Source of the DNA: Nitrospirota bacterium
GTDB lineage: Bacteria > Nitrospirota > Nitrospiria > Nitrospirales > NS-4
Direction of reading: 5' to 3'
DNA length: 14,468 bases
Assembly: GCA_005877565.1 (NCBI GenBank)
Contig: VBOK01000048.1
Span: 1-14,468 of the forward strand
Below the pieces are notes generated by a model. It was not told where the DNA came from, searched no databases, and saw only the letters and a list, made by a program, of their open reading frames with translations. A program made the position numbers and the translations under genes. Shown here piece by piece: positions 6,377 through 13,437 of the stretch (its first letter is position 1; each line of letters starts with the position of its first letter).

Positions 6377-6419
6377 TAGGCGTTGATCCGGAATATGCCG
6401 GAGAATGGAGGGACCCCCA

Positions 6420-6719
6420 ATGTTCGTCTGGAGCAAACGGTTTGCCGTCGCAGCGCTGATTCTGTTTGTCGCGGTTGAGGCATATCTGATCCCGCACACG
6501 ATCGGGACCGGCCCCAGTGAAATCCACCCACACATGATCCAATATATCTTCGTGAATTACAGCCTGCTGGCCATCTGGGTGTTTATCTGGATGCTCGATC
6601 AGGCCCGCATCCGCGGCGCGAACGTGTGGCTGTGGCTGCCGCCGTTTCTCTTTGCCCCCCTCCCCACGCTCCTGGTCTTCATCCTGTTCCTCCAGCGACC
6701 ACAGAAAGTCGTGGGATGA
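6420..6719 (+). CDS. Small membrane protein with three predicted helices
   Basis: The 99-aa product is strongly hydrophobic with three predicted membrane helices at about residues 8-25, 42-59 and 69-91 and a short basic tail (QRPQKVVG). A central loop carries two His residues (EIHPHM, 35-39). I chose ATG 6420 because GGAGGG (6407-6412) lies 7 nt upstream; the ATG at 6405 overlaps that ribosome binding site. The stop overlaps the start of the M32 carboxypeptidase gene (ATGA at 6716-6719), so the two are translationally coupled. I do not recognise the family. The coupling hints at shared expression but does not show a functional link. Confidence 0.75.
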   Translation: MFVWSKRFAVAALILFVAVEAYLIPHTIGTGPSEIHPHMIQYIFVNYSLLAIWVFIWMLDQARIRGANVWLWLPPFLFAPLPTLLVFILFLQRPQKVVG

Positions 6720-8251
6720 CGGGCACGATCGAGACACTTGAGCCCTTGCGGCGCCACCTGCTGCCGATCGCGCACCTGAACAGCGCCGCGTCGGTGCTTT
6801 CCTGGGACCAGGAAACCTACATGCCGCCCGGAGGCGGTGAGGCGCGGGCGGAACACCTCGCCACCTTGCAGGGACTGGCACACGAACGACTGACGTCTCC
6901 CGAAACCGAAGAATTGCTGGGCCGCTGGCTGGACCTGAAGACCGGGGAACCGCTCAGCGGCGCCACGGACGGCTGGAATCCGATCGCGCGCGCCCTGCTG
7001 CGGGAGACCTGGCGCGACTACACCAAGGCCAAGCAGGTGCCGAACGACTTCGTCCGGCGGCTGGGCAAAACCTGCTCCCTCGCCCAGCAGGCGTGGGCCG
7101 AAGCCAAAAAGCAGGATGACTTCGCGTCGTTCCTGCCGCACCTCACAGCCATCGTGGTCCTCAAGAAGGAAGAAGTCGGCTATCGCGGACCAGTTCCGAC
7201 GCCCTACGACGCCCTGCTGGACACCTACGAGCCCGGCGCCACAACGGCGCAGCTTCTGCCGCTGTTCGCGGCGCTGAAGAGACGACTCATCCCTCTGCTC
7301 GACCGCATCGTCCACTCGCCCGTCAAGCCGCGGGAGGCCCTCTTGACGCGCAGGTACGATCGGGATCGGCAGCTCGCCTTCGGGAGGATGGTGCTGGAGG
7401 CGATGGGGTATGATTTCTCTCGGGGACGTCTGGACATCTCGGCTCATCCCTTCACGACATCGTTCCATCCATCCGACGTCCGGGTCACCACCCGCGTGTC
7501 CGAACAGGACTTCACGGGCTCGCTCTTCAGCTGCATCCATGAAGGGGGCCACGGCCTGTACGACCAGGGGCTGCCCGCCACCCACTACGGCACCCCACTG
7601 GGCGAGTCGGTGTCGTTGGGTCTGCACGAGAGCCAATCCCGCTTGTGGGAAAACTGCGTCGGACTCTCGCGCCCCTTCTGGCAGCACTTTTACCCGCTCC
7701 TGCAGCACACATTCTCAGACCAGTTGCGGGCGGTCGCCTTCGACGATTTCTACGCGGCTCTGAACAGCGTGAAGCCCTCGTTCATCCGGGTGGACGCCGA
7801 CGAACTAACCTACAACCTCCACATCATGCTCCGCTTCGAGATCGAGCGGGACCTCCTGGAGGACCGGGTCCGGGTCGAGGAACTGCCCCAACTCTGGCGC
7901 GACAAGATGAAGAGCTACCTCGGGATTGTCCCGCCGACGGACCGCGAGGGAGTCCTGCAGGACGTCCACTGGTCGCTGGGCGCCATTGGCTATTTCCCCA
8001 CGTATACGCTCGGGAACCTGTACTCGGTGCAGTTCTTCAACCAGGCCAGGCGGGACATTCCCGACCTGCCCGACCGAATCGCCCGGGGTGACCTGCTGTC
8101 GCTGAAGGCCTGGCTCAACGAGCGCATCCACAAATGGGGGCGCCTCTACACGGCCGACGAGCTCGTGCGTCGCGTCACCGGCGAGCCGCTGACTCCCGAT
8201 CACTTCCTGACGTACCTGGGAAACAAGTATGGCGAGCTCTACAAGCTGTAA
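6716..8251 (+). CDS. M32-family metallocarboxypeptidase (carboxypeptidase Taq type)
   Basis: The 511-aa product matches the M32 family of zinc carboxypeptidases in length (about 500 aa) and motifs. The zinc site HEGGH has H275, E276 and H279 within SCIHEGGHGLYDQG, and the third ligand is E305 in SLGLHESQSRLWEN. Family blocks DVRVTTRVSEQDF (just before the zinc site), the TYNLHIMLRFEIER helix and the C-terminal GAIGYFPTYTLGNLYSVQFF are also present. N-terminal SWDQETYMPPGG is another family hallmark. These enzymes are cytosolic and remove C-terminal residues from peptides with broad specificity. The frame is open upstream to 6626, but family similarity begins at MTGTIETLEPLRRHLL, so ATG 6716, which overlaps the preceding stop, is the start. 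No signal peptide is present. Confidence 0.95.
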   Translation: MTGTIETLEPLRRHLLPIAHLNSAASVLSWDQETYMPPGGGEARAEHLATLQGLAHERLTSPETEELLGRWLDLKTGEPLSGATDGWNPIARALLRETWRDYTKAKQVPNDFVRRLGKTCSLAQQAWAEAKKQDDFASFLPHLTAIVVLKKEEVGYRGPVPTPYDALLDTYEPGATTAQLLPLFAALKRRLIPLLDRIVHSPVKPREALLTRRYDRDRQLAFGRMVLEAMGYDFSRGRLDISAHPFTTSFHPSDVRVTTRVSEQDFTGSLFSCIHEGGHGLYDQGLPATHYGTPLGESVSLGLHESQSRLWENCVGLSRPFWQHFYPLLQHTFSDQLRAVAFDDFYAALNSVKPSFIRVDADELTYNLHIMLRFEIERDLLEDRVRVEELPQLWRDKMKSYLGIVPPTDREGVLQDVHWSLGAIGYFPTYTLGNLYSVQFFNQARRDIPDLPDRIARGDLLSLKAWLNERIHKWGRLYTADELVRRVTGEPLTPDHFLTYLGNKYGELYKL

Positions 8252-8256
8252 GGACT

Positions 8257-8326
8257 GTCATTCTGAGCAAAGCGAAGAATCTAGACGTTGCAAGCAGTCT
8301 AGACCCTTCACTGCGTTCAGGGTGAC
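8257..8326. repeat. 70-nt imperfect hairpin repeat (GTCATTCTGAGC type)
   Basis: Two 30-nt arms (8257-8286 and 8297-8326) pair at 22 of 30 positions by Watson-Crick and at 3 more by G-T, around a 10-nt loop. The inner 7 bp (TCTAGAC/GTCTAGA) are perfect. The outer sequence GTCATTCTGAGC...AGCGAAGAATCT is a recurring intergenic hairpin in many environmental bacteria, as I recall it. It lies 5 nt after the M32 stop and 20 nt before the next start, so it may be a miniature mobile element and may also act as a 3' end structure. No terminal target duplication was recognised. Confidence 0.75.
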
Positions 8327-8346
8327 AAGGCAAGAAGGGAGCCTGC

Positions 8347-8577
8347 ATGGCTGACTACAAGCTCGGCGGTCCACTCAAGCAGTTCACCGCGATCGAAAAG
8401 ACCAAGCAGATCGCCGCATTTCTCCAGACCCGCATGGTCAGGGCGATCGAGGGCAATGATGCGGTCGAGTTACACTACCTGCTCGCCACCCTCGACGACT
8501 ATCACAATTACCTGTGGCGCTATTACCGCCAACTGGAAAAAGAGCAGGCCACCGTTCGCCAGGAAGCCTCGGAGTGA
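8347..8577 (+). CDS. Small uncharacterised protein
   Basis: The 76-aa product has no signal or membrane segment and is predicted largely helical. Its notable part is an aromatic cluster DDYHNYLWRYYRQLEKEQ (50-67) running into a charged helix. GAAGGGAG (8334-8341) lies 5 nt before the ATG, a good ribosome binding site. It follows the hairpin repeat after the M32 gene and is convergent with the histidine kinase gene at 8614. I do not recognise the family. The good ribosome binding site and protein-like composition support a real gene. Confidence 0.65.
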   Translation: MADYKLGGPLKQFTAIEKTKQIAAFLQTRMVRAIEGNDAVELHYLLATLDDYHNYLWRYYRQLEKEQATVRQEASE

Positions 8578-8604
8578 GCACGGAAGGCGCTGAACGGGGA
8601 GAGA

Positions 8605-8619
8605 CGCTGAGGCTCAGCG
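8605..8619. terminator. Short hairpin between convergent genes
   Basis: CGCTGA (8605-8610) and TCAGCG (8614-8619) form a perfect 6-bp stem around GGC. It contains the TGA stop of the minus-strand kinase and lies 27 nt past the 76-aa gene. No T-tract follows on either strand, so termination is only a possibility. Confidence 0.2.
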
Positions 8620-10128
8620 GTTGGGTTGCAGCTGGAGGACCTGTCGAATGGCGTCAGTGAGTTGGCGCGCGGAATAGGGCTTGGGTAGAAAAGCCTTCGC
8701 GCCACCCCGAGTCAGTAACTCGCCTTTCTTATCCGAGATCGAGCCGCTGCAAAAGATCACCAACACGTTCGGATCAAGCCCGCGCAGGTCCTGAAAGACC
8801 TCCTGCCCCGATCGCCCCGGCATATTCACATCCAGCAGGATCGCCGCGATGCGCTCATGTTCCCGCTGAAAGACTTCCAGGGCGCTGGCGCCGTCTTCGG
8901 CCTCCAGGACCACGTAGCCAGCCTGCTCCAAAGCCGCGCGCGCGACCACTCGGAGGATCTCCTCATCGTCCACCACGAGAATGGCCTGGCCGGTACCGGA
9001 CGGCACCGTGCGCACGGGCGGCACGGCAGGCGACAACTCCACCGGCGCATCTTTCGCGACCATGCGTGGCAGGTCAATGACAACCCGGGAGCCACGTCCA
9101 GGCTCGCTCTCGACGGTGATGGCACCCGCCAGACGGTTCACGAGTGACTGGACCACCGTCAGGCCCAAGCCGATCCCTCGTTCTTCCTCCTTGGTCGTAA
9201 AGAACGGCTCGAAGATGCGCCGGGAGAGCTCGTGATCCATACCGATCCCGGTATCACTGACAGTCAATCGGACGCACTCGCCGATGTCCTCTTTTCTCAC
9301 ATTCCTCAGTTCGACCGTTAATCTGCCTCCCTGCGACATCGCATCGCGCGCGTTGGTGCAGAGATTCAGTAGGATCGTGCGGATCACCCCGGGGTGGGAC
9401 TGCACGGTCCACAGATCCGGGTCGGCCTCCAGCACCACCTCGATCCGAGGATCGAGCGTCCGACGTAATCGCCGGACCACCTGCTCCGCGATGGGCTTCA
9501 AGGCCACGGCGTAGAGCTCGCCCTTCGATTTCCGCCCGATGGCCAGCAACTGCCGGACCACCTCGGCGGCTTTTCGGCCTGCCTGCCCGGCTGTCGCCAC
9601 CAGCGGGGCAGCCGGATGGTCCGCGCCCAGTTTCGTCGCCACCAGCCACAGGCTCCCCATGAGGCCGTTCAGCAGGTTGTTGAAATCGTGCGCGAACGTT
9701 GCGGCCAATTGGCCGACCGCCGCCATCTTCCGGGACTCGCGCAGGTCGGCCTCCATCTCCCGCTGCTGCGTGACATCCCGCGCCAGCACCAGAAGGGGCG
9801 TGCCCCTGCCTGGCTTCTTATCGAGCAGCGCCGCCCACACCATCACCGTCCGCGCGCCCCCCTTGAGCCCTGCCATCTCCACTTCGAGCGAGCCCTTGTG
9901 GCCCCCGCGCACGCGCTCAACGTAGCTCCGGAACGCCTCCCGGTTCGGCTGAGCGAGGAACTCTGACAGCGCGTGGCCCACCACCTCCTCTGCCCTTTCC
10001 GCTTCAAACAGGATCAGGCCCGCCGGATTGACCTCGCACAGCGCACCGTCGCCGGCCACGACCAGCACGGCGTCGGGCTCGGCCTCGAAGAGGGCCTTCC
10101 AGCGGGTGTCGCTTATGCGTTCAGCCAT
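8614..10128 (-). CDS. PAS histidine kinase with C-terminal receiver
   Basis: The 504-aa product is a soluble hybrid sensor kinase. Order: PAS domain at about 8-125 (FEAEPDAVLVVAGDGALCEVNPAG onward), dimerisation/phosphoacceptor helix with H147 in FAHDFNNLL, ATPase domain with N259 (LLNLCTNARDAM), D292 in SDTGIGM, FEPFFTTK (306-313) and GIGLGL (318-323), then a receiver at about 382-500. The receiver is complete: D387/D388, phosphoacceptor D433 in LLDVNMPG, S461 and K483 in LPKP. No membrane segment is seen, so it senses a cytoplasmic signal or receives one from a partner. ATG 10128 overlaps the end of the cyclase gene by 8 nt (ATGGCTGA), indicating translational coupling. It is the last gene of the minus-strand signalling operon. 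Confidence 0.93.
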   Translation of the reverse strand: MAERISDTRWKALFEAEPDAVLVVAGDGALCEVNPAGLILFEAERAEEVVGHALSEFLAQPNREAFRSYVERVRGGHKGSLEVEMAGLKGGARTVMVWAALLDKKPGRGTPLLVLARDVTQQREMEADLRESRKMAAVGQLAATFAHDFNNLLNGLMGSLWLVATKLGADHPAAPLVATAGQAGRKAAEVVRQLLAIGRKSKGELYAVALKPIAEQVVRRLRRTLDPRIEVVLEADPDLWTVQSHPGVIRTILLNLCTNARDAMSQGGRLTVELRNVRKEDIGECVRLTVSDTGIGMDHELSRRIFEPFFTTKEEERGIGLGLTVVQSLVNRLAGAITVESEPGRGSRVVIDLPRMVAKDAPVELSPAVPPVRTVPSGTGQAILVVDDEEILRVVARAALEQAGYVVLEAEDGASALEVFQREHERIAAILLDVNMPGRSGQEVFQDLRGLDPNVLVIFCSGSISDKKGELLTRGGAKAFLPKPYSARQLTDAIRQVLQLQPNR

Positions 10129-11111
10129 GGTGTAGGGGCTCGGTAGGGGCGAGCAGGCCGACCTGCACGCATTCGACGGGCTCCTTCATGCCCCGAAACT
10201 CCAGAAACCCCGCGTGTGCGTGCGGAATCCCGTCCGGGTCGATCCGGTCGAAGTCTTTTTTCTTCATGAGGAGGGTCCCCGCAGGCGCGTGCCCGCACAG
10301 CCGCGCCGCCAAATGGACCGGCCAGCCGAAGATGTCGGGACGCTCGTGTTTCTCCTCGCCGACGAAGCCGCACACCACCAGGCCGTCGCACAGGCCCTGC
10401 CCGAATGGCATGGATAGATGCTGGTAGGCTTGCTCCTTTTCCAGTTCCAGGATCTTCAACGCGCACCGTACCGCCTGGGTCAGCCGGTCGAACCCCTGAA
10501 ACGACGCCATCAAACCGTCGCCGGTGAACTTGACCACATCGCCCGAAAATTGCCGCACCACCGCGACTTGCTGGGTCAGCTTGTAATTCAGCTCCTTGAA
10601 GAACATCTGCGTGGTCGTCGTCTCGAGCAGTTGGGTCGAGCCCCGCACGTCAGTGAAGAGAATGGTCCGCGCGGCCAGTTCCACGGAATGTTCCCGGTTG
10701 GAGATCGCCTGCGCTGCTCCCATGATGGAAGAGGGGGTCAGCAACTTGCGCTTGGCGAGCACCTGCTGCAGCGCAGCGAGAAATCGGGCCTCGTCCAGCG
10801 GACGTTCCAGAACGGCGTCGAGGCCCCCGGCCAGGACCCCCAGGGTCTCGATTTCCCCCAAGGAGGCGCCGGACGAGGTGATCACCATGATGGGCAAGCG
10901 CGGGAAACAGGAGCGGGTCCACGTTCGGGTAATACAGACTGAACACCACCACGTCGGGGAGCGAGTCTTCCACGCTCTCCATCGCCTTCCACACGGACAG
11001 GGCGAGCTCAGGCGCAGGATAGCCGTGCTGCTCCACCAGGCGCGCGAGGGCCTGCGCGCCGTGGACGTCGGAGTCCACAATCAACACTCGTGCGTCAGTC
11101 GCCACGTTCAC
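10121..11111 (-). CDS. Degenerate receiver-class III nucleotide cyclase, frame broken
   Basis: Two minus-strand frames together encode one protein of about 330 aa: an N-terminal receiver-like domain from GTG 11111, then a class III adenylyl/guanylyl cyclase domain to the TGA at 10121. The reading must shift by one base near 10902-10910, where one extra base (for example in the GGG at 10902-10904) would explain the break. The receiver is degenerate: the phosphoacceptor Asp position is Ser58 (FSLYYPN) and the Lys position is Arg (LERPL). The cyclase has both metal Asp residues (LFTDVRGST and FTGDG), the adenine-selecting Lys (VKFTGDG) and Asp (RPDIFG), and the transition-state Arg (HLAAR), but His (codon 10313-10315) replaces the transition-state Asn. 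It makes cAMP if active. A GGGGA lies before the GTG. A sequencing error, pseudogene or programmed shift all remain possible. Confidence 0.75.
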
Positions 11112-11122
11112 GTCTTCCCCGA

Positions 11123-11935
11123 TCAGCGGTCCTGCTGCTCGATCAGGATGCAGCCGACCTGAATCGCCAGCGCCAGCCGCTCGAGGTCCACCGGCTTGCC
11201 CATGACATCGACGGACCCCAGGTCCAGCGCCTCCTGAAGCAATTTGTCGTCCTGGCTGGCGGTCAGCAGAATGACCCCACCGGTAAACTTCCTTCCTCGC
11301 AACCGCCGCAACACTTCGACGCCATTGATGCCCGGCATGTACACGTCGAGGACGATCAACTGGGGGGCCGCCTGTTCCACCATCGTCAGCGCTTGCTGGC
11401 CGTCGGAGGCCACCCGGACCTTATACCCCCGCAGGGACAGGAAGCGCTTGAGCAGATCGCGGATCTGCGGCTCGTCGTCCACCACCAGGATGAAGTCCCC
11501 ATCGCCCGCAGCGGCCGGAGTCGCCTGCGGCTCTTCCGTAGGCGCAGTGGCCTGAGTGGGCGAGGGCGCTTGGGCCGATAGCTGGAGCGTCCGATCCATC
11601 GCTTCCACCAAGACGTCCAGCGAGAGTCTCTTGCTCAGAAAATCCACGACGCCCAGTTGCCGGGCCTGCTGCTCCAACGCATCCGACCCCCACGCCGTCA
11701 GGATCAACACGGCGGCCTGGGAATCGACCGCACGAATCTGTTTGAGCACCTCGATCCCGTTCATCTCCGGCATGCGGAGGTCCAGCAGCGTAAAACGGGG
11801 GCGGTGCTTCTTGAACAACTCGAAGCCTTCGCGCCCGTTCGAGGCCGTGAGGACTTCGTGGCCGTGGCGGACGAGCACCGACCGCAGCAGATCGCACATC
11901 AACTTCTCGTCGTCCACCACTAGGATTGTCGGCAT
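11123..11935 (-). CDS. Response regulator with two receivers and no output domain
   Basis: The 270-aa product is two CheY-like receivers joined by a Pro/Ala/Thr-rich linker (about 121-145). Receiver 1 (2-118) has D8/D9, phosphoacceptor D52 in LLDLRMPEMNG, T80 and K102, but the conserved Pro after Lys is Arg (SKRLS). Receiver 2 (148-262) has D153/D154, phosphoacceptor D197 in VLDVYMPGINGVEV, T225 and K247 followed by Pro (MGKPV). No DNA-binding or enzymatic domain follows, so it probably acts as a phosphate shuttle, sink or protein-interaction output. AGGAGA (11941-11946 as read on the minus strand) precedes ATG 11935. The gap to the upstream LOV kinase is 10 nt and to the downstream cyclase 11 nt, consistent with one operon. 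Confidence 0.93.
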   Translation of the reverse strand: MPTILVVDDEKLMCDLLRSVLVRHGHEVLTASNGREGFELFKKHRPRFTLLDLRMPEMNGIEVLKQIRAVDSQAAVLILTAWGSDALEQQARQLGVVDFLSKRLSLDVLVEAMDRTLQLSAQAPSPTQATAPTEEPQATPAAAGDGDFILVVDDEPQIRDLLKRFLSLRGYKVRVASDGQQALTMVEQAAPQLIVLDVYMPGINGVEVLRRLRGRKFTGGVILLTASQDDKLLQEALDLGSVDVMGKPVDLERLALAIQVGCILIEQQDR

Positions 11936-11945
11936 GGCCTTCTCC

Positions 11946-13118
11946 TCAATGCGATCCGCTCGATGGGCCGTCTGGCGAGGCCTGCTGGGCGATCGGCAGG
12001 CGAACGATGAAGGTCGCGCCCTGCCCCACGACGCTCACGCAGGTCAAAGTGCCTCCAAGCTCCGTGACGATGCGGTGGCTGATGGTCAGCCCCAGGCCGG
12101 TCCGTTGTCCCAATGGCTTGGTGGTGTAAAACGGGTCGAAGATTCGAGGCAGGTGCTCTGGGGCGATCCCGGGCCCGTCGTCACTGACACGGACCTCCAC
12201 CCATGGCCTCCCCTGCTCCGAAACGAGGGTGGTGCTGACAGAGAGCGTGCCACGCCCGTGGGACTCCGCCATCGCCTGACTGGCATTCGTAAAGAGATTC
12301 AGGAAAGCCTGGGACAGGTCCTGGGGATCGGCCAGGATCGAGGGGAGGGCCGGGTCGAACTGGGTTCGCACCGTTACCTGACGCATGGTGAAGTCATAGG
12401 ACATCAGGCCGAGGGCCTGCTTGACCAGATCGTCCACGAGGCAGAGCGCGCGGCGGGCCTCGGCACGGCGCGCGATTCCCAGGAAGCGGTTGACAGTGGC
12501 CGAGGCTCGCTGGGCGACCTCGCGGATCGTCTCCAGATCGCCCTTGAGGTCGTCGTAGAGACCCCGGTTGATCTTCTCCCTGGCCAGTTGGGCATACCCG
12601 CTGATGATGAAGAGCGGGTTGTTCAGTTCATGAGCGACCCCGCCCAGAAGGGTGCCCAACGCGGCAAGCTTCTCCACCTGCTGAAGGTGCTGCTCGACCC
12701 CCTTGCGCTCGGTCCCGTCGTTGATGATTCCGACGTAATGGGTCACCCGCCCCTTCGCGTCCCGCAACGGAGAGATCGTCAGCTCGTTCCAGAAGGTGCT
12801 GCCGTCCTTCCGATAGTTCAACAACTCGATCCGCAGGCCGCGTTCCTCCTTCAGCGCCTGGCGGATCTCGGCCACCGCGCTCGGATCGGTGCCGGACCCC
12901 TGCAGGAAGCGGCAGTTGCGCCCGAGCACTTCGGCGGCGCCATATCCTGTCAGGCGCTCGAATGCAGGGTTGGCGTAAATGATGGGATTGTCAGGCTGGT
13001 GCGGATCAGTGATGAGGATGCCGACGCTGACCGAGGCGATCGCCTCGTCGCGCACGCGGCGGAGGTCCTGGACAGCTTTCGATGACCGGCGTGGTGGCTT
13101 AGGCGACGCGCTAGTCAC
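11946..13118 (-). CDS. LOV-domain (blue-light) sensor histidine kinase
   Basis: The 390-aa soluble product has a LOV-type PAS domain at about 25-138 and a HisKA/HATPase kinase core. The flavin-adduct motif GRNCRFLQG contains C69. Flavin-contact residues N101 (ELLNYRKDG) and N111 (TFWNE) lie at the same distances from the Cys as in Avena phot1 LOV2 (C450, N482, N492). The position matching Q513 is I132 (YVGIINDGTE), so the conserved flipping Gln is missing. The kinase has H163 in VAHELNNPL, N278 in NLFTNASQAM, D314 in SDDGPGI, FDPFYTTK and GLGLTIS. A short helix (about 134-158) joins sensor to kinase. GTG 13118 overlaps the Hpt stop by 8 nt (GTGACTAG). No receiver is attached, so its phosphoryl group likely goes to a neighbouring receiver. 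Confidence 0.93.
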   Translation of the reverse strand: MTSASPKPPRRSSKAVQDLRRVRDEAIASVSVGILITDPHQPDNPIIYANPAFERLTGYGAAEVLGRNCRFLQGSGTDPSAVAEIRQALKEERGLRIELLNYRKDGSTFWNELTISPLRDAKGRVTHYVGIINDGTERKGVEQHLQQVEKLAALGTLLGGVAHELNNPLFIISGYAQLAREKINRGLYDDLKGDLETIREVAQRASATVNRFLGIARRAEARRALCLVDDLVKQALGLMSYDFTMRQVTVRTQFDPALPSILADPQDLSQAFLNLFTNASQAMAESHGRGTLSVSTTLVSEQGRPWVEVRVSDDGPGIAPEHLPRIFDPFYTTKPLGQRTGLGLTISHRIVTELGGTLTCVSVVGQGATFIVRLPIAQQASPDGPSSGSH

Positions 13119-13437
13119 TGATCACCTCTACCCGATCCAGATAGCACGACAATTCATTCACGCGATTCCGAATCTCGGCGGCATTGCGCTGTTGGGCGGC
13201 CTGCTCGAGCGCAGCGCCGATCTCGGTGATGGCGTCGAACCCATAGCCGCCGCCAGCCCCTTTCATGCTATGCCCCAGAACCCGGACCGTCTCGAATTCA
13301 CCCCGCTGCACGGCGTCCAGCATCGCGGCGATGTCCTTCCGCCGGTTCTCCAGGAAGCCAGGGATCAGCTCCGCAATCTCGGGGTCCACGTGGATGGTGG
13401 TCTTCTCCGCCTGGTTGTCGTCCGCCTTGGACGTCAT
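13111..13437 (-). CDS. Free-standing Hpt phosphotransfer protein
   Basis: The 108-aa product is a histidine phosphotransfer domain. The phosphoacceptor lies in LGHSMKGAGGGYGFDAITEIG: H56, followed by K59 and G60, the HxxKG core of Hpt four-helix bundles. It shuttles phosphoryl groups between receivers. The frame is open upstream to 13611, but ATG 13437 is the start because it overlaps the stop of the upstream hybrid kinase in an ATGA (13434-13437) and the Hpt fold begins soon after. The end overlaps the LOV kinase GTG by 8 nt. Position directly after a hybrid kinase with two receivers suggests it takes phosphate from that kinase and passes it to receivers in this operon. Confidence 0.92.
   Translation of the reverse strand: MTSKADDNQAEKTTIHVDPEIAELIPGFLENRRKDIAAMLDAVQRGEFETVRVLGHSMKGAGGGYGFDAITEIGAALEQAAQQRNAAEIRNRVNELSCYLDRVEVISD

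Noticed and set aside
6599..7708. Minus-strand 369-codon open frame opposite the M32 carboxypeptidase
   Set aside because: The plus strand has the zinc site and family blocks; the antisense frame has none and shows no ribosome binding site.
10132..10153. Tandem 11-bp near-repeat GTAGGGGCTCG/GTAGGGGCGAG
   Set aside because: It lies inside the coding end of the cyclase. It resembles the palindrome at 3407-3434 but lacks an inverted arm, so I cannot support a separate element.
11556..13085. Plus-strand 509-codon open frame opposite the LOV kinase and double receiver
   Set aside because: The minus strand carries complete kinase and receiver motifs; this frame has no recognisable domain and arises from high GC content.
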